DNA from: Aquitalea aquatica
GTDB taxonomy: Bacteria > Pseudomonadota > Gammaproteobacteria > Burkholderiales > Chromobacteriaceae
Length of the DNA stretch: 64,000 nucleotides
Direction of reading: 5' to 3'
Assembly: GCF_013911085.1 (NCBI RefSeq)
Contig: NZ_JACERN010000018.1
Coordinates: forward strand, 32,560 to 96,559
Of the stretch, positions 48,130 to 60,169 are shown piece by piece. The notes under the pieces were generated by a model. That model was given only the letters and a program-made list of their open reading frames with translations. It did not search any database and was not told the DNA's origin. Within the stretch, counting starts at the first letter, position 1; each line of letters begins with the position of its first letter. The position numbers were made by a program, and so were the translations under genes.

Positions 48130-49311
48130 ATGGCCAAGACAGCATCAAATTTGAAAGACCAGGAGATGCTGGAGGCGGCTTTCGAGCAGTTTAATACGGT
48201 GTCCAGTCAGTTGATCGACGCATATCGTCAGCTCGAGGTGCAGGTTAACGTACTGAATGCGCAGTTGGATGAGGCTAACAACCAATTGCGTAAACAGCGT
48301 GACGAAAACGCCGAGCTCGCCGAAAGACTGGGCATGCTGCTGGAAGCGTTGCCAGCCGGTGTGGTGCAACTGGCGGCTGATGGTGTGGTGGTGGCTGAAA
48401 ACCCGGCGGCGCAGCTCCTGCTGCAAGGCAAACATGGAGGGCTGGCCTGGGATGCTGTCATGTCCGGCTGGACGCGTTCCGAGCTGGACGGGACCTACAC
48501 CTTGCCGCAGCAGGAGGCCGCCCGTCGGCTGGCCTTGCAATACCAGGATCTGCCGGCTTCGGGTGGACGCATCGTGCTGCTGCATGATGTCAGCCGCCTG
48601 CATCATTTAACGGTGGAGTTGGCCCATCAGCAAAAGCTGGCAGCAATGGGCGGCATGGCGGCGTCGCTGGCGCACCAGTTACGCACCCCACTGGCCACGG
48701 CCATGCTCTATACCGCGAATCTGAAGCAGGAAGGCTTGCGGCCGGAGGATAGGGCTAAGTTTGTCGACAAGAGTCTGGCCCGCATGAAGGCGCTGGAGGG
48801 ACTGATTCAGAACATGCTGGGATTTGTACGTGGCCAGACCAGTGCGCTGGAGTGGCTGGATGTGGCCGCACTGGTTGAGGATGTTGCGGCCGTACTGATA
48901 CCGCAATGTCATGAGCGTGGCATGATTTGGGATTGCAATAACCTGTTGCCTTCTGCCATAACGGTAATGGGTGATCGCAAGGCCCTGCAGGGCGCGCTGG
49001 TCAATCTGCTGGAAAATGCCATGCATTTCTCGCCGGAAGGCGGGCGTATCGGCCTTACAGTGTGTCTGCAGGATGAGCAGGTCTGTTTCCGGGTAGAGGA
49101 CGATGGCGTGGGCTTACGGGGTGCGGATCCGGCCAGGCTGTTTGAGCCTTTCTTTACCACCCGCCCAGGCGGAACAGGCCTTGGGCTGTCCATCGTAAAA
49201 AAGGTGGCAGAAGAGCTGGCAGGCACAGTAGTTGGTGGAGATCGTGCGCAAGGTGGTGCTTATTTCGAATTGACTCTCCCCTGCCGCGGGATGGGAGCGA
49301 TTGATGTGTAA
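48130..49311 (+). CDS. FlrB/FleS-like sensor histidine kinase
   Basis: 393 residues, cytoplasmic. Residues about 10-65 are a coiled coil, about 68-160 a PAS-like domain, then HisKA with AAMGGMAASLAHQLRTPLAT (phospho-His182) and a complete HATPase: VNLLENAMHFSPEGG (N box), VEDDGVGL (G1), FFTTRPGGTGLGLSIVKKV (G2). The H-box context is characteristic of FleS/FlrB kinases that control flagellar sigma-54 regulators. No FlrC/FleR-type regulator follows; instead a STAS-domain gene does. Partner and signal are unknown. Confidence 0.86.
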   Translation: MAKTASNLKDQEMLEAAFEQFNTVSSQLIDAYRQLEVQVNVLNAQLDEANNQLRKQRDENAELAERLGMLLEALPAGVVQLAADGVVVAENPAAQLLLQGKHGGLAWDAVMSGWTRSELDGTYTLPQQEAARRLALQYQDLPASGGRIVLLHDVSRLHHLTVELAHQQKLAAMGGMAASLAHQLRTPLATAMLYTANLKQEGLRPEDRAKFVDKSLARMKALEGLIQNMLGFVRGQTSALEWLDVAALVEDVAAVLIPQCHERGMIWDCNNLLPSAITVMGDRKALQGALVNLLENAMHFSPEGGRIGLTVCLQDEQVCFRVEDDGVGLRGADPARLFEPFFTTRPGGTGLGLSIVKKVAEELAGTVVGGDRAQGGAYFELTLPCRGMGAIDV

Positions 49312-49329
49312 TGTGAATCAGGGGGATTG

Positions 49330-49638
49330 ATGATGAAGCCAGTGGTTAAAGTAGAAGGTCAGGTTGGTACGCTCGTTCTGGTCGGCCAGTTCGATTTCAA
49401 TCTGCACAAGGACTTCCGCCTTTCCAGCCAGGAATTGCTGGAAAATCCGGCCGTGCACGAAATTCAGGTCGATTTCGACCAAGTACCGTTTCTGGATAGC
49501 TCGGCGCTAGGCATGCTGCTGCTGCTGAAAGAGCGTGCTACCAGTCAGAAGAAATCGATGTCACTGATCAATTGCCGCGATACCGTGCTGCAAGTGTTGG
49601 AAATTGCCTGCTTCAACAAGATGTTCACCATCAAGTAA
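49330..49638 (+). CDS. STAS-domain anti-anti-sigma-like protein
   Basis: About 102 residues, a single STAS domain: VGTLVLVGQFDFNLHKDFRL, IQVDFDQVPFLDSSALGMLLLL, with the phosphorylatable Ser in LDSSALG, and CRDTVLQVLEIACFNKMF. Such proteins take part in partner switching with serine kinases and PP2C phosphatases. GGGGGA lies just before ATG 49330; ATG 49333 is equally possible. It lies 18 bases after the FlrB-like kinase and is presumably cotranscribed. A receiver-PP2C gene at 20937 could act on it, but this is inference. Confidence 0.85.
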   Translation: MMKPVVKVEGQVGTLVLVGQFDFNLHKDFRLSSQELLENPAVHEIQVDFDQVPFLDSSALGMLLLLKERATSQKKSMSLINCRDTVLQVLEIACFNKMFTIK

Positions 49639-49910
49639 TGCGATCGCTCGGTGCCACGGGCCAGGCTAGCTGCTGAAGGCTCGGTTGCAGCCTGTTGAGG
49701 TTTTCATCGGCAGCTGGACAGTCTATATATTTTAACAGACAGCTATTTGGCCGCTTGTCTGCAGAAGCGGTAAAAACATTAATAATTAATTCTTTAACGG
49801 GTAAAACGATTATTTACACCATCCGGTCGATTTCTTCCTTGATTAAGATGGCATATTAGTTGATGAAGAAGATAGTACATTGGCAATTTTGCTGAATGAC
49901 CGGGGGCTAC

Positions 49911-51071
49911 ATGGTGCTTTCCTATCCGCAGCGACGTTTCGTAGCGTGTGGTCTTTGCCTGATTTCGGTACTGCTGATATTGAGTGGCCCCTTATGGGGT
50001 GCGCTGGTGTGGGGCTTGGCTTTGCCACTTGCCGCCAGCATGCTGTTCGTTTTGCATTTTCTGTACCTAGCCAAGGAGCCGAAGGTGATTGATAGGGAAG
50101 GGGCGGATTCCGGCAAGAACGAAGCTGCGCCTGCTGCGCCTGACTGCCTTGACTTCATTCACGAGCAGATTTCCCAGTCTAAGCTGGAGGTGAGTCGGGT
50201 ACAGACATTGATTCAGGATGCGGTGCTGACCCTGGTCAACAGTTTTTCCGGCCTGTCGCAGGAGGCTGCTGCACAGTTGCAGCTCGCCGAAAGCCTAGCC
50301 AAAGGCGAAGTGGGTATTGACTCACACGCCATGTCATTCAGCACTTTTGTTAATGAAATTGCCAGCGCGATGGGTAGTTTTGTTGAAAAGACGGTGGAAA
50401 ACAGCCGGCTGGCCATGCTGCTGGTGGAGCAAATGGAGTCGATTGGTCAGGAGATGCAGGGGGTCATTCTGTTGCTGGATGAGATCCACTCCATCACCAA
50501 CCAAACCAATATGCTGGCCTTGAATGCTTCTATCGAGGCGGCCAGGGCCGGGGAGGCCGGCAGGGGCTTTGCCGTGGTGGCTGAGGAAGTCCGCCATCTG
50601 TCCGGTCGTACCAGTAGTTTCAGCGATGAAATCCGCAATCTGATCAACCGGGTGAATGGTTCGGTTGAACATGCGGAGGGACTGATCAACCAGCTTGCCT
50701 CGCAGGACATGATGTTCACCTTGCAGGCTAGGCAGCGGCTGGATGACACTTCGTCCCGTATCCGGGTAATGGATGACATGATGGCCGAATCGATCGGTCG
50801 TTTGCGCCACGGCGTGGGTTTGCTGTCTGATCATGTGGGCGATGCGGTGCGCTCGCTGCAGTTTCAGGACATGGTGTCGCAACTGATTGCCCATGTTGGC
50901 AAGCGCTTGTACGGCATCGAAGAAATGATGGAATTGACCAGCAACAAGCAACAACAACAAGGGCAGTGGGAGGTGAGAGCCTCTGCCCGGCTGGCAGAAC
51001 TGCAAATCAGCCTGTCCAACAATCCGGTGGCACAAGGTCAGATGCAGAGTGGCAGCATTGATTTGTTTTGA
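49911..51071 (+). CDS. short methyl-accepting chemotaxis protein without a sensor domain
   Basis: About 386 residues. Two adjacent hydrophobic helices (about 8-25 and 28-47) with almost no periplasmic loop, no HAMP, then a cytoplasmic signalling coiled coil whose tip reads [20 protein letters not shown] followed by [20 protein letters not shown]. The helices after the tip diverge from ordinary receptors ([35 protein letters not shown]). The C-terminus ends SGSIDLF. It probably senses an intracellular or membrane state. GGGGG before ATG 49911 decides the start over ATG 49896. Confidence 0.85.
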   Translation: MVLSYPQRRFVACGLCLISVLLILSGPLWGALVWGLALPLAASMLFVLHFLYLAKEPKVIDREGADSGKNEAAPAAPDCLDFIHEQISQSKLEVSRVQTLIQDAVLTLVNSFSGLSQEAAAQLQLAESLAKGEVGIDSHAMSFSTFVNEIASAMGSFVEKTVENSRLAMLLVEQMESIGQEMQGVILLLDEIHSITNQTNMLALNASIEAARAGEAGRGFAVVAEEVRHLSGRTSSFSDEIRNLINRVNGSVEHAEGLINQLASQDMMFTLQARQRLDDTSSRIRVMDDMMAESIGRLRHGVGLLSDHVGDAVRSLQFQDMVSQLIAHVGKRLYGIEEMMELTSNKQQQQGQWEVRASARLAELQISLSNNPVAQGQMQSGSIDLF

Positions 51072-51099
51072 GCGTGAACAAAAGAAAAGTGGGAACAAC

Positions 51100-51465
51100 A
51101 TGCCAAAAAAAGTACTGACAGTCGATGACTCGGCGTCAATCCGTCAAATGGTGACCTTTACCCTCAAAAGTGCGGGCTATGAGGTAGTAGAGGCAGTCGA
51201 TGGCAATGGTGGTCTGGCTCGGGCGCAGGCTGACAACTTTGACCTGATCCTGACCGACCAGAACATGCCGGGCATGGATGGCTTGAACCTGATTCGCGCA
51301 CTGCGCAAATTACCGGCCTACGGCACGACACCCATCCTGATGCTGACTACCGAGTCCAGCGATCAGATGAAATCGCTGGGGCGGGCGGCCGGTGCCACCG
51401 GCTGGCTGGTCAAGCCGTTTGATCCGCAAAAGCTGCTGGATGTGGTAAAGCGGCTGGTTGGCTGA
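51100..51465 (+). CDS. cheY: single-domain CheY-like response regulator
   Basis: About 121 residues. Receiver domain with acidic pair Asp9/Asp10, phospho-Asp53 in LILTDQNMPGMDG, Thr in LMLTTESSDQ and Lys in LVKPFDPQ. It is a second CheY, closer in pattern to those in non-enteric alternative chemotaxis clusters. It precedes the second cheA and is probably its phosphate acceptor. The frame opens at 51049 but Met 51100 follows GTGGGAAC and begins the domain. Confidence 0.93.
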   Translation: MPKKVLTVDDSASIRQMVTFTLKSAGYEVVEAVDGNGGLARAQADNFDLILTDQNMPGMDGLNLIRALRKLPAYGTTPILMLTTESSDQMKSLGRAAGATGWLVKPFDPQKLLDVVKRLVG

Positions 51466-51550
51466 TTGCCCAGACCGATCGTGATGTGCCGGGCAACAGC
51501 AGGCGGGTTCCAGAGCTGACTATCCGGACTGCGCAGTAAGGGGAAGCATC

Positions 51551-53797
51551 GTGTCAATCGATATGTCGCAGTTTCATCAGGTGTTCTTTGATGAAACCGA
51601 CGAGCATCTGGCCACCATGGAGTCCGTGTTGCTGGGAGTAGACCTGGCGGCACCGGACGGCGAAGACCTCAATGCCATCTTCCGTGCAGCTCATTCCATC
51701 AAAGGTGGAGCTGCCACTTTTGGGTTTGCCGATTTGGCCGCGCTGACCCATATCCTGGAAAACCTGCTGGACAAGGTACGCAAGGGCAGCATGCGCTTGA
51801 CTGCCGACATGGTGGATGCCTGCCTGAATGCCAAGGATGTGCTGGCCGGCATGCTGGGTGCACATCGAGGTGGCGAGGCCGTGGCCGATTCGGCCATCAG
51901 TGCTGTGGAGAGCTGGCTGGAACGGCTGGTCGCCGGTGGTCATGGCGAAGCGCACCCGGTGATTGAGTCGGTGCCGCCGGCTGCGGCAGCTGCTGCCTGC
52001 GCTACGCTGTATGTCGAGCTGGACTGCTGCTTGCCGGCCACCGATTACCAGGCACTATTACAGTCGTTGACTGCACTGGGTGAATTGAGCGTAGTGCAGG
52101 AAGGTGGCGGTAAGGATCAACTGCCCTGGGTGTTGATTTTCACCTCAACCCTGGCGGCAGACGAAGTTGCCGAATCTCTGGCCTTTTCCATCTCGCCCGA
52201 ACATTTCCGCATCACCCAGGATCATGGCCAGCAGGACGAGGGCGATTTCGGACTGTTTCTTTCCTCCAGTATTGCCAGCCCAACGCAGACTGCCGCTGCC
52301 AGCATTGCCTTTGAAGATGATGGCTTCGGCTTGTTCGAACCCTTGGTCCCTGCCGCCGGCGACAGCGCGCCGGCGGCCGACATGCTGTATGAAGAAGACG
52401 GCTTCGGGCTGTTTGCCCCGGTTGCCGGCCCAGCTGCTGCACCAGCCGCACCAGCCATGCTGCATGAGGAAGAAGGTTTTGGCCTGTTTGCTCCGCTGGA
52501 GCCGGCTGCACCAGAGCAGGCCGTGGCCGCCGTGCCAGCTGCTGCTGCGGTTGCCCCGCCACGGCAGGAGCGTGCCGCGCCAGCTGTGGAAAATTCCATC
52601 CGGGTGAATATTGACAAGGTCGATCTGCTACTGAATCTGGTGGGCGAGCTGGTCATTACCCAGTCCATGCTCACCCAGTCCAGCCAGGAGCTGGACGCCG
52701 TGCAATACGAACGCCTGCTGGGCGGCATCTCGGCCTTGCAGCGCAATTCGCGCGAATTGCAGGAAGCCGTGATGTCTATTCGCATGACACCCATTGCCTT
52801 TGTCTTCAACCGTTTTCCACGCGTGGTGCGCGATCTGGCCGGTAAGCTTGGCAAGCAGATCGAGTTGAAAATGGTGGGTGAGAATACCGAGCTGGACAAA
52901 GGTTTTATCGAAAAGCTGGCCGACCCGCTGACCCATCTGGTGCGCAATAGCCTGGACCACGGAGTGGAATCGCCCGAGGTCCGGGTGGCCAAGGGCAAAT
53001 CGGCGGTGGGGCGCTTGACTCTGCGTGCCTTTCATCAGGGCAGCAGCATCGTGATCGAAGTCACCGACGATGGCGCGGGCCTCAATCGCGAACGCATTCT
53101 GGCCAAGGCGCGTGAGCGCGGCATGCCAGTCAATGATGCCCTGAGCGATAGCGAGGTGTGGGGGCTGATTTTCGAGGCGGGTTTTTCCACGGCAACCGAA
53201 GTGACCGATGTATCTGGCCGTGGCGTCGGCATGGATGTGGTCAAGCGCAATATCCAGAGCATGGGCGGGCGCATCGATATCGATTCCATGCCGGATTTCG
53301 GTACCACTATCAGCATTCGCCTGCCGCTGACACTGGCCATCATGGATGGCATGTCGGTACGTGTCGGACGGGACATCTATGTCATCCCGCTGTCTTTCGT
53401 GCTGGAGTCCCTGCAACCGCAGGCCCAGGAGCTGAAAACGGTAGCCGGGCGCGGCCAGCTGGTGAATGTACGCGGCCAATACCTGCCCATCGTGTCGCTG
53501 GCTGCCTTCTTCGGCAATGTCGATGCGGCTGCCGCCAGCGATCCCACCAGTGCCATTCTGGTCATCGTCGAGGCCGGCGGCTACCAGCTTGCCCTGCTGG
53601 TGGATGAACTCATCGGTCAGCAACAGTTCGTGGTAAAGAATCTGGAAACCAATTATCGCAAAGTAGAGGGCATGTCTGGCGCCACCATCATGGGGGATGG
53701 CCGGGTGGCCCTGATTCTGGATATATCGATCATCGCCCGTCACAACCAGCGCCCGGCACAAACGGCGGCACGGCAGGCCATGACAGACGAGGCATGA
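51551..53797 (+). CDS. cheA: chemotaxis histidine kinase CheA (second copy) with FGLF repeats
   Basis: 748 residues. P1 Hpt with phospho-His48 in [15 protein letters not shown]. Residues about 150-225 resemble a P2 domain ([20 protein letters not shown], then [10 protein letters not shown] and WVLIFTSTL). Residues 229-313 hold four copies of an (E/D)xGFGLF-type motif (see the repeat entry). P3-P4-P5 follow with VRVN-type start [66 protein letters not shown]. Start is GTG 51551 with AAGGGGA ahead. Cotranscribed cheW, receptor, cheR, cheB and cheD complete a second chemotaxis system. Confidence 0.95.
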   Translation: MSIDMSQFHQVFFDETDEHLATMESVLLGVDLAAPDGEDLNAIFRAAHSIKGGAATFGFADLAALTHILENLLDKVRKGSMRLTADMVDACLNAKDVLAGMLGAHRGGEAVADSAISAVESWLERLVAGGHGEAHPVIESVPPAAAAAACATLYVELDCCLPATDYQALLQSLTALGELSVVQEGGGKDQLPWVLIFTSTLAADEVAESLAFSISPEHFRITQDHGQQDEGDFGLFLSSSIASPTQTAAASIAFEDDGFGLFEPLVPAAGDSAPAADMLYEEDGFGLFAPVAGPAAAPAAPAMLHEEEGFGLFAPLEPAAPEQAVAAVPAAAAVAPPRQERAAPAVENSIRVNIDKVDLLLNLVGELVITQSMLTQSSQELDAVQYERLLGGISALQRNSRELQEAVMSIRMTPIAFVFNRFPRVVRDLAGKLGKQIELKMVGENTELDKGFIEKLADPLTHLVRNSLDHGVESPEVRVAKGKSAVGRLTLRAFHQGSSIVIEVTDDGAGLNRERILAKARERGMPVNDALSDSEVWGLIFEAGFSTATEVTDVSGRGVGMDVVKRNIQSMGGRIDIDSMPDFGTTISIRLPLTLAIMDGMSVRVGRDIYVIPLSFVLESLQPQAQELKTVAGRGQLVNVRGQYLPIVSLAAFFGNVDAAAASDPTSAILVIVEAGGYQLALLVDELIGQQQFVVKNLETNYRKVEGMSGATIMGDGRVALILDISIIARHNQRPAQTAARQAMTDEA
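52235..52491 (+). repeat. four phased FGLF motifs in the second CheA linker
   Basis: In the second CheA, copies occur as DEGDFGLF (residues 229-236), [12 protein letters not shown] (254-265), [12 protein letters not shown] (280-291) and [12 protein letters not shown] (305-316). Spacing is 26, 26 and 25 residues. Ala/Pro-rich spacers separate them. The motif is acidic then aromatic-hydrophobic, as in short docking motifs. Confidence 0.8.
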
Positions 53798-53813
53798 GGG
53801 GAAGGCAGAACCG

Positions 53814-54308
53814 ATGACAGAACAGCTGGAATACCACCACGGGCAGAGCAAAGCAGTGCGCGAGCTGCTGGTGTTTACCCTGGGGCAGGAAGAATACGGG
53901 ATCGACATCCTGAAAGTGCAGGAGATTCGTGGCTACGAAGCTGTCACGCGTATCGCCAACGCCCCTGCCTTCATCAAGGGTGTGGTCAATCTGCGCGGCA
54001 GCATCGTGCCGATTGTCGACATGCGCATCAAGTTCGGGCTGGGCGAGCCGGTCTACAACGCATTCACGGTGGTGATCATCCTCAATATCTTCCAGCGTAC
54101 GGTGGGGATGGTGGTGGATGGCGTGTCCGATGTCATCCAGTTGGCTGAGGATGAACTGCGCGATCCGCCAGAATTTGGTTCCGTGGTGGAAACCACGTAT
54201 ATCGAGGGCCTGGGCACCCAAGGGGAGCGCATGGTGATTATTGTGGATATCGAGCGCCTGATGAGCAGTGACGAGATGGCGCTGGTGGATATTACGGACC
54301 GTGGTTGA
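53814..54308 (+). CDS. cheW: chemotaxis coupling protein CheW
   Basis: 164 residues of the CheW fold: [40 protein letters not shown] and [13 protein letters not shown]. It joins receptors to CheA. It begins 16 bases after the second cheA and 29 bases before the next receptor gene start, so it belongs to this operon. Confidence 0.96.
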   Translation: MTEQLEYHHGQSKAVRELLVFTLGQEEYGIDILKVQEIRGYEAVTRIANAPAFIKGVVNLRGSIVPIVDMRIKFGLGEPVYNAFTVVIILNIFQRTVGMVVDGVSDVIQLAEDELRDPPEFGSVVETTYIEGLGTQGERMVIIVDIERLMSSDEMALVDITDRG

Positions 54309-54337
54309 GGCCGACATCGCGTTTGGGAGAGGTAAAA

Positions 54338-57112
54338 ATGAATAATCTGAAAGTGTCCCACCGGTTGCTGCTGGGCTTCGGCCTGTTGGTCGTGGTGATC
54401 ATCGCTGCGATGACGGTAGCCATTGCGCAGATCCACAGCCTGCGCAACGATATCGACGAAATCGCCAATATCCATGTGCCACGTGCTTCTGAAGCCAACA
54501 AGGTGGTGGACAATATCAATATCACGGCCCGGGCCACCCGGACTGTGCTGTTGTCCAAAGACCCGATGGTGGTGGAACAGCAGCAAAAACAGATGGACGA
54601 AGCGCTGACGCTGATTACCCGGCAGATGGCTACTTTGTCCAATGGTGTGCCAACCGAAGGGCAGGTGCTGTTTGATCGCCTGCGTACGGTGGAATCCAGT
54701 TATCGTCAGCAACTGGCGGTGTTCCGCCAGCACCTGGTGGCCGGGCAGGAGGAAGAGGCCAAGAGCTATCTGCTGCAAACCCTGCGCGCCACTCAGCTGG
54801 ACTACCTCAAGGCGGCTGATGATTACATCAAGTTTGAAGAGGGCCTGTCCCGCCATGTAGCACAAGGCACGCTGGAGCGGGCCAATAGTGCGGCGGTCTT
54901 GCTGAACTCACTGATGGCGGCAGCTGTGCTGATCGCCATGCTGGCCGGCTGGCTGATCAGCCGCTCTCTGCTGCGGCAGATTGGTGGCGAACCTTCTGCT
55001 GCGGTCAAATTGATGCAGGAGCTGGCTGCCGGGGAAGTCACCACCGAACTGAAAGTGGCGGCCAATGACAACAGCAGCCTGTTTGCCTATATCCGTCAGG
55101 CCGCAGACAAGGCGGTGGAGAACATCCGGGTACGTAATGCCTTGGATAACGCCGCCACCAATATGATGATTGCCGATGCCGACTTCAATGTGGTGTACGC
55201 CAACCAGTCGGTCATCAATATGTTTTCTCAGGCAGAAAGCGATATTCGCCGCGACCTGCCGCAGTTTTCCGCTCGCACTTTGCTGGGCAGCAATATCGAT
55301 CAGTTCCATCGCAACCCGGCACATCAGCGCGGCCTGATGCAGCAGCTGCGCAATCCGCACCAGGGCACCATTCATGTCGGTGGCCGTACCTTCAACCTGA
55401 TCCTGACCCCGATCAATGGCCGCAATGGCAACCGGCTGGGTTATGGCGTGGAATGGATTGACCGCACGGCCGAGCTGGCACAGCAAGCCATCGAGCAGCA
55501 GCGCACCGATGCCGAACGTGTGATTGCGGCAGAAAATGCCCGCATCCGCAGCGCACTGGATAATGTCACCACCAATGTGATGATTGCCGACAACGAGCGC
55601 AACATCATCTATGTCAATCACAGCGTGCTGGAAATGTTGGCGGCGGCCGAGGCGGATCTGCGCAAAGCCCTGCCTAATTTCAGCACCCGCCATGTCCTGG
55701 GTGGCAGCATGGACATGTTCCACCGCAATCCGGCGCATCAGCGTGACCTGCTGGCCAATCTGCGGGCCACTTACAAGGCTGATATCGCCGTTGGTGGCCG
55801 CCATTTCTCGCTGACTGCCAATCCGGTATTCGGTGGAGAGGGCGAACGTCTGGGTACGGTAGTGGAGTGGAAAGACCGTACCGGCGAAGTGCTGATCGAG
55901 AAAGAAGTGGAAGACATCGTCAATGCCGCAGGCAAGGGCGACTATGCCTCTCGCCTGGTCGTGGAGGGTAAGACCGGCTTCTTCCGCGTGCTATCCGAAG
56001 GAGTCAACCAACTGTTGAGCGTGACCAGCCAGGCGTTGGGCGATATCGCCATCGTGCTGGGCGGGCTGGCTCAGGGCGACCTGACACGCACCATCAAGAA
56101 CGACTACGAAGGCATGCTGGGGCAGCTCAAATCGGATACCAATGCCACGGTGGAACGCCTGCGCAGCATTGTGGGCAATATCCAGGAATCGACCGAGGCT
56201 ATTAATACCGCCTCGCAGGAAATTGCCGCGGGTAACAGCAATCTGTCCGGTCGTACCGAACAGCAAGCAGCCAGCCTGGAGGAAACCGCCTCCAGTATGG
56301 AAGAAATCACCAGCACCGTGCGGCAGAACGCCGAGAACGCCAAGAAGGCTAACAGCCTGGCCATCGGCGCGTCGGACATCGCGGCCCGTGGCGGTCAGGT
56401 AGTGGGCAATGTGGTGTCCACCATGAACGAGATCAACGACAGTGCCAAGAAGATTGTCGACATCATCAGTGTGATCGACGGTATTGCCTTCCAGACCAAT
56501 ATCCTGGCACTGAATGCTGCGGTGGAAGCGGCGCGTGCCGGCGAGCAGGGCCGGGGTTTTGCCGTGGTGGCCAGCGAGGTGCGCAACCTAGCACAGCGCT
56601 CGGCAGCAGCGGCCAAGGAAATCAAGCTGTTGATCGGCAACTCGGTGGACAAGGTGGAATCGGGCAGCCGGCTGGTGGATGAAGCCGGGCGGACCATGGA
56701 AGAAATCGTCAGCTCTATCCGCCGCGTGGCCGACATCATGAGTGATATTTCGGCCGCTTCGGTCGAGCAAAGCTCGGGGATCGAACAGGTCAATCTGGCG
56801 GTGACCCAGATGGACGAAAATACCCAGAAGAACGCGGCACTGGTCGAGCAGGCTGCCGCTGCGGCCGAGTCGCTGGAAGAGCAGGCCCGTCATCTGATGG
56901 AGGCGGTATCGATCTTCCGGCTCGACGGCACCCCGGTGGCACGTCTGTCGGCACCCAAGGCGCAGCGCAGCCACGATCACGTCCAGCCGGCCCGGCTGCA
57001 AGCACCCGGCCAGCAGGTGAAACCGGTATCGGCCCGCATGGCGCTCAATGCCGAGCGTATCAAGACCCTGCCGGGGCCGGCTCAACACGACGACGAATGG
57101 GAGGAGTTTTGA
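54338..57112 (+). CDS. methyl-accepting chemotaxis protein with tandem PAS domains and CheR-binding tail
   Basis: About 924 residues. Membrane helices near 9-30 and 192-212 flank a four-helix-bundle periplasmic sensor. Two PAS-like domains follow (about 265-390 and 404-515), near-duplicates sharing [27 protein letters not shown] and VGGRxF patterns. A HAMP-like stretch and the signalling domain come next, with the tip [20 protein letters not shown]. The tail is DDEWEEF, a tethering pentapeptide of the NWETF type for CheR/CheB. GGAGAGG precedes ATG 54338. It is encoded between cheW and cheR, whose product likely methylates it. Confidence 0.93.
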   Translation: MNNLKVSHRLLLGFGLLVVVIIAAMTVAIAQIHSLRNDIDEIANIHVPRASEANKVVDNINITARATRTVLLSKDPMVVEQQQKQMDEALTLITRQMATLSNGVPTEGQVLFDRLRTVESSYRQQLAVFRQHLVAGQEEEAKSYLLQTLRATQLDYLKAADDYIKFEEGLSRHVAQGTLERANSAAVLLNSLMAAAVLIAMLAGWLISRSLLRQIGGEPSAAVKLMQELAAGEVTTELKVAANDNSSLFAYIRQAADKAVENIRVRNALDNAATNMMIADADFNVVYANQSVINMFSQAESDIRRDLPQFSARTLLGSNIDQFHRNPAHQRGLMQQLRNPHQGTIHVGGRTFNLILTPINGRNGNRLGYGVEWIDRTAELAQQAIEQQRTDAERVIAAENARIRSALDNVTTNVMIADNERNIIYVNHSVLEMLAAAEADLRKALPNFSTRHVLGGSMDMFHRNPAHQRDLLANLRATYKADIAVGGRHFSLTANPVFGGEGERLGTVVEWKDRTGEVLIEKEVEDIVNAAGKGDYASRLVVEGKTGFFRVLSEGVNQLLSVTSQALGDIAIVLGGLAQGDLTRTIKNDYEGMLGQLKSDTNATVERLRSIVGNIQESTEAINTASQEIAAGNSNLSGRTEQQAASLEETASSMEEITSTVRQNAENAKKANSLAIGASDIAARGGQVVGNVVSTMNEINDSAKKIVDIISVIDGIAFQTNILALNAAVEAARAGEQGRGFAVVASEVRNLAQRSAAAAKEIKLLIGNSVDKVESGSRLVDEAGRTMEEIVSSIRRVADIMSDISAASVEQSSGIEQVNLAVTQMDENTQKNAALVEQAAAAAESLEEQARHLMEAVSIFRLDGTPVARLSAPKAQRSHDHVQPARLQAPGQQVKPVSARMALNAERIKTLPGPAQHDDEWEEF

Positions 57113-57130
57113 GCCGCGCGGTGATGCCCG

Positions 57131-57973
<843 letters not shown>

Positions 57974-57974
57974 C

Positions 57975-59054
57975 ATGAGCGCAGCCGCAGGCAGAAAAAT
58001 AAGAATTGTGGTGGTAGATGATTCCGCGCTGATCCGCAGCCTGCTTACCACCATTATCAACGAAGCCCCTGACATGGAGGTGGTGGCCACCGCATCCGAT
58101 CCCATCGTGGCGCGCGAACGTATTCGGGAAACCAGCCCGGACATGATCACCCTGGATGTGGAAATGCCGCGCATGGACGGGCTGGAGTTCTTGCGCCGGC
58201 TGATGCGGCTGCGCCCGACCCCGGTGTTGATGATTTCCTCGCTGACCCAGTCCGGCTCGGAAACCACGCTCAGTGCGCTGGAACTGGGCGCGGTGGATTT
58301 TCTGCCCAAGCCAACGCTGGATGTCAGCAATACCATGCAGAGCTACGCTGACGATATTCGCGACAAGATTCGCATGGTGGCTGCCGCCCGCTTGCGCCGG
58401 CCGTCACTATTTGCGCCGAGTGCCGCCGCCGCACCAGCCCGCGTGGCGCCAGCCTTGCTGCGGCAAAATGCCATCATTGCGGTGGGCGCCTCTACTGGCG
58501 GTACCGATGCCATCAAGGAGTTTCTGGAAAAACTACCGGCAGGCAGCCCGCCGGTGCTGATTGTCCAGCACATGCCGGAAGGCTTTACCCTGTCGTTTGC
58601 CCGGCGGCTGGACAAGCTGTGCGCCATACAGGTCAAGGAGGCCGAAGATGGCGAGCCGCTGCTGCGCGGCGTGGCTTATGTCGCCCCTGGTCATTCGCAT
58701 ATGCGGCTGGGCAAGGGGACGCAGGGTTTTGTCATCTGCCTTGACCAAAGCCCACCGGTCAACCGGCACCGGCCATCGGTTGATGTGCTGTTTGCTTCGG
58801 TTGCCGCACTGGCTGCCGCCCAGACCGTGGCCGTCATCATGACCGGCATGGGCAAGGACGGTGCGCTAGGCATGTTGCAATTGCGCCAGGCCGGCGCCAC
58901 CACCTTTGCCCAGGATGAAGCCAGCTGTGTGGTATATGGCATGCCGCGCGAAGCCGTGGCGCAGGGCGGGGTGATGCATGTGCACCCGCTGTCGCAGTTG
59001 GCGGACAAGGTGATGGACTGCCTGCGTCTGCCGCATGATAGGGCGACGCCATGA
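57975..59054 (+). CDS. cheB: chemotaxis methylesterase/deamidase CheB
   Basis: About 359 residues: receiver with phospho-Asp61 in [13 protein letters not shown], and the methylesterase domain with catalytic Ser173 in [13 protein letters not shown], His199 in [11 protein letters not shown], and Asp in [11 protein letters not shown]. It removes methyl groups from receptors when phosphorylated by CheA. The frame opens at 57912, inside cheR; Met 57975 follows the cheR stop by one base. Its stop overlaps the cheD start (ATGA). Confidence 0.96.
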   Translation: MSAAAGRKIRIVVVDDSALIRSLLTTIINEAPDMEVVATASDPIVARERIRETSPDMITLDVEMPRMDGLEFLRRLMRLRPTPVLMISSLTQSGSETTLSALELGAVDFLPKPTLDVSNTMQSYADDIRDKIRMVAAARLRRPSLFAPSAAAAPARVAPALLRQNAIIAVGASTGGTDAIKEFLEKLPAGSPPVLIVQHMPEGFTLSFARRLDKLCAIQVKEAEDGEPLLRGVAYVAPGHSHMRLGKGTQGFVICLDQSPPVNRHRPSVDVLFASVAALAAAQTVAVIMTGMGKDGALGMLQLRQAGATTFAQDEASCVVYGMPREAVAQGGVMHVHPLSQLADKVMDCLRLPHDRATP

Positions 59055-59656
59055 GCTATTCCGACCAGCCTTCCGAGCGACTCTACTTCGACCGCCAGTT
59101 CCAGATCGATGCCATCAAAATTCTGCCGGGCGAGTATTTTGCCACACGCCAGCCGCTGATGCTGACCACGCTGCTGGGCTCCTGCGTGGCGGTGTGTCTG
59201 ATGGACCGGCAGGCACGGGTGCATGGCATGAATCATTTCCTGTTGCCGCAAGGCAGCGACTGGCATAGCCAGACCAGCGTACCGGCCCGCTTCGGGGTCA
59301 ATGCCATGGAATTGCTGATCACCGACATGCAAAAGCTGGGCGCACAGCGACACCGGCTGGAAGCCAAGGTATTTGGTGCCGGCAATGTGCTGGAGGGCAT
59401 GTCAGTGGTGAATATCGGCGAACAGAACAGCGAATTCATTCGCGCTTATCTGCGCAGCGAGCAGATTCCGGTGCTGGCGGAAGACCTGCTGGGCAGCTTC
59501 GCCCGCAAGGTATTTTTCTTCCCGGATGAGGGCAGGGTACTGGTGCGCAAGCTCAAGGGCAGCCGCACCCTGGTATCCAAGGAAGTGGCTTATCGGCAGC
59601 GACTGGACCGCCAGACTGCATCCCAGCCCGGCGGCGATATCGATCTGTTTATTTGA
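59051..59656 (+). CDS. cheD: chemoreceptor glutamine deamidase CheD
   Basis: 201 residues. The catalytic Cys and His are seen in [20 protein letters not shown] (Cys in GSC, His in VHGMNHF), followed by [20 protein letters not shown]. It deamidates receptor Gln residues. The N-terminus ([15 protein letters not shown]) is usual for beta/gamma forms. The last residues are GGDIDLFI, an ending shared with the short receptor at 49911. It is the last gene of the second chemotaxis operon, one base from the convergent ferredoxin gene. Confidence 0.94.
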   Translation: MSYSDQPSERLYFDRQFQIDAIKILPGEYFATRQPLMLTTLLGSCVAVCLMDRQARVHGMNHFLLPQGSDWHSQTSVPARFGVNAMELLITDMQKLGAQRHRLEAKVFGAGNVLEGMSVVNIGEQNSEFIRAYLRSEQIPVLAEDLLGSFARKVFFFPDEGRVLVRKLKGSRTLVSKEVAYRQRLDRQTASQPGGDIDLFI

Positions 59657-59657
59657 T

Positions 59658-59984
59658 TCAGTCGCGTTGCAGATGGGGCAGCTTGTTTGTCACCTCTGCC
59701 CAGTCGGCATGATCGGGCAGTGGTGCCTTGCTTTGCGATAACACCGGCCATTGCTGCGACAGCTCGGCATTCAGCCGGATATACACCTGCTGTTCGGCCG
59801 GTACGTCGTCTTCGGCATAAATGGCCGATACCGGGCATTCGGCCACGCACAGCGTGCAGTCTATGCACTCCTCAGGATCGATGGCGAGAAAGTTGGGCCC
59901 CTCATGAAAGCAGTCCACCGGGCAGACATCCACGCAATCGGTGTATTTGCATTTGACGCAGGCATCGGTTACAACGTAGGCCAC
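59658..59984 (-). CDS. fdxA: 7Fe ferredoxin FdxA
   Basis: 108 residues. Two cluster motifs: CVKCKYTDCVDVCPVDCF near the start (3Fe-4S plus one Cys of the 4Fe-4S) and CIDCTLCVAECPVSAIY (4Fe-4S). The length and the C-terminal helix are typical of proteobacterial FdxA. It carries electrons in the cytoplasm for unspecified partners. The upstream sequence AGGAGGAAT is a strong ribosome site. Confidence 0.96.
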   Translation of the reverse strand: MAYVVTDACVKCKYTDCVDVCPVDCFHEGPNFLAIDPEECIDCTLCVAECPVSAIYAEDDVPAEQQVYIRLNAELSQQWPVLSQSKAPLPDHADWAEVTNKLPHLQRD

Positions 59985-60169
59985 GTTTGATTCCTCCTGA
60001 TGATGGGAGCAGCCAGCTGCTACGGCAGGGTGTCCCGGGCATGCCGCAGGATGGTGCCGGCAGCCTTGTCGGTGGATGGATTATTTCCGAGTAATACGCT
60101 CAGGTATTATCAACCAAAAAACAGCACATTGTGGCGCAATCTGTATTCTCATCGCCGAAACCTTTCGTC

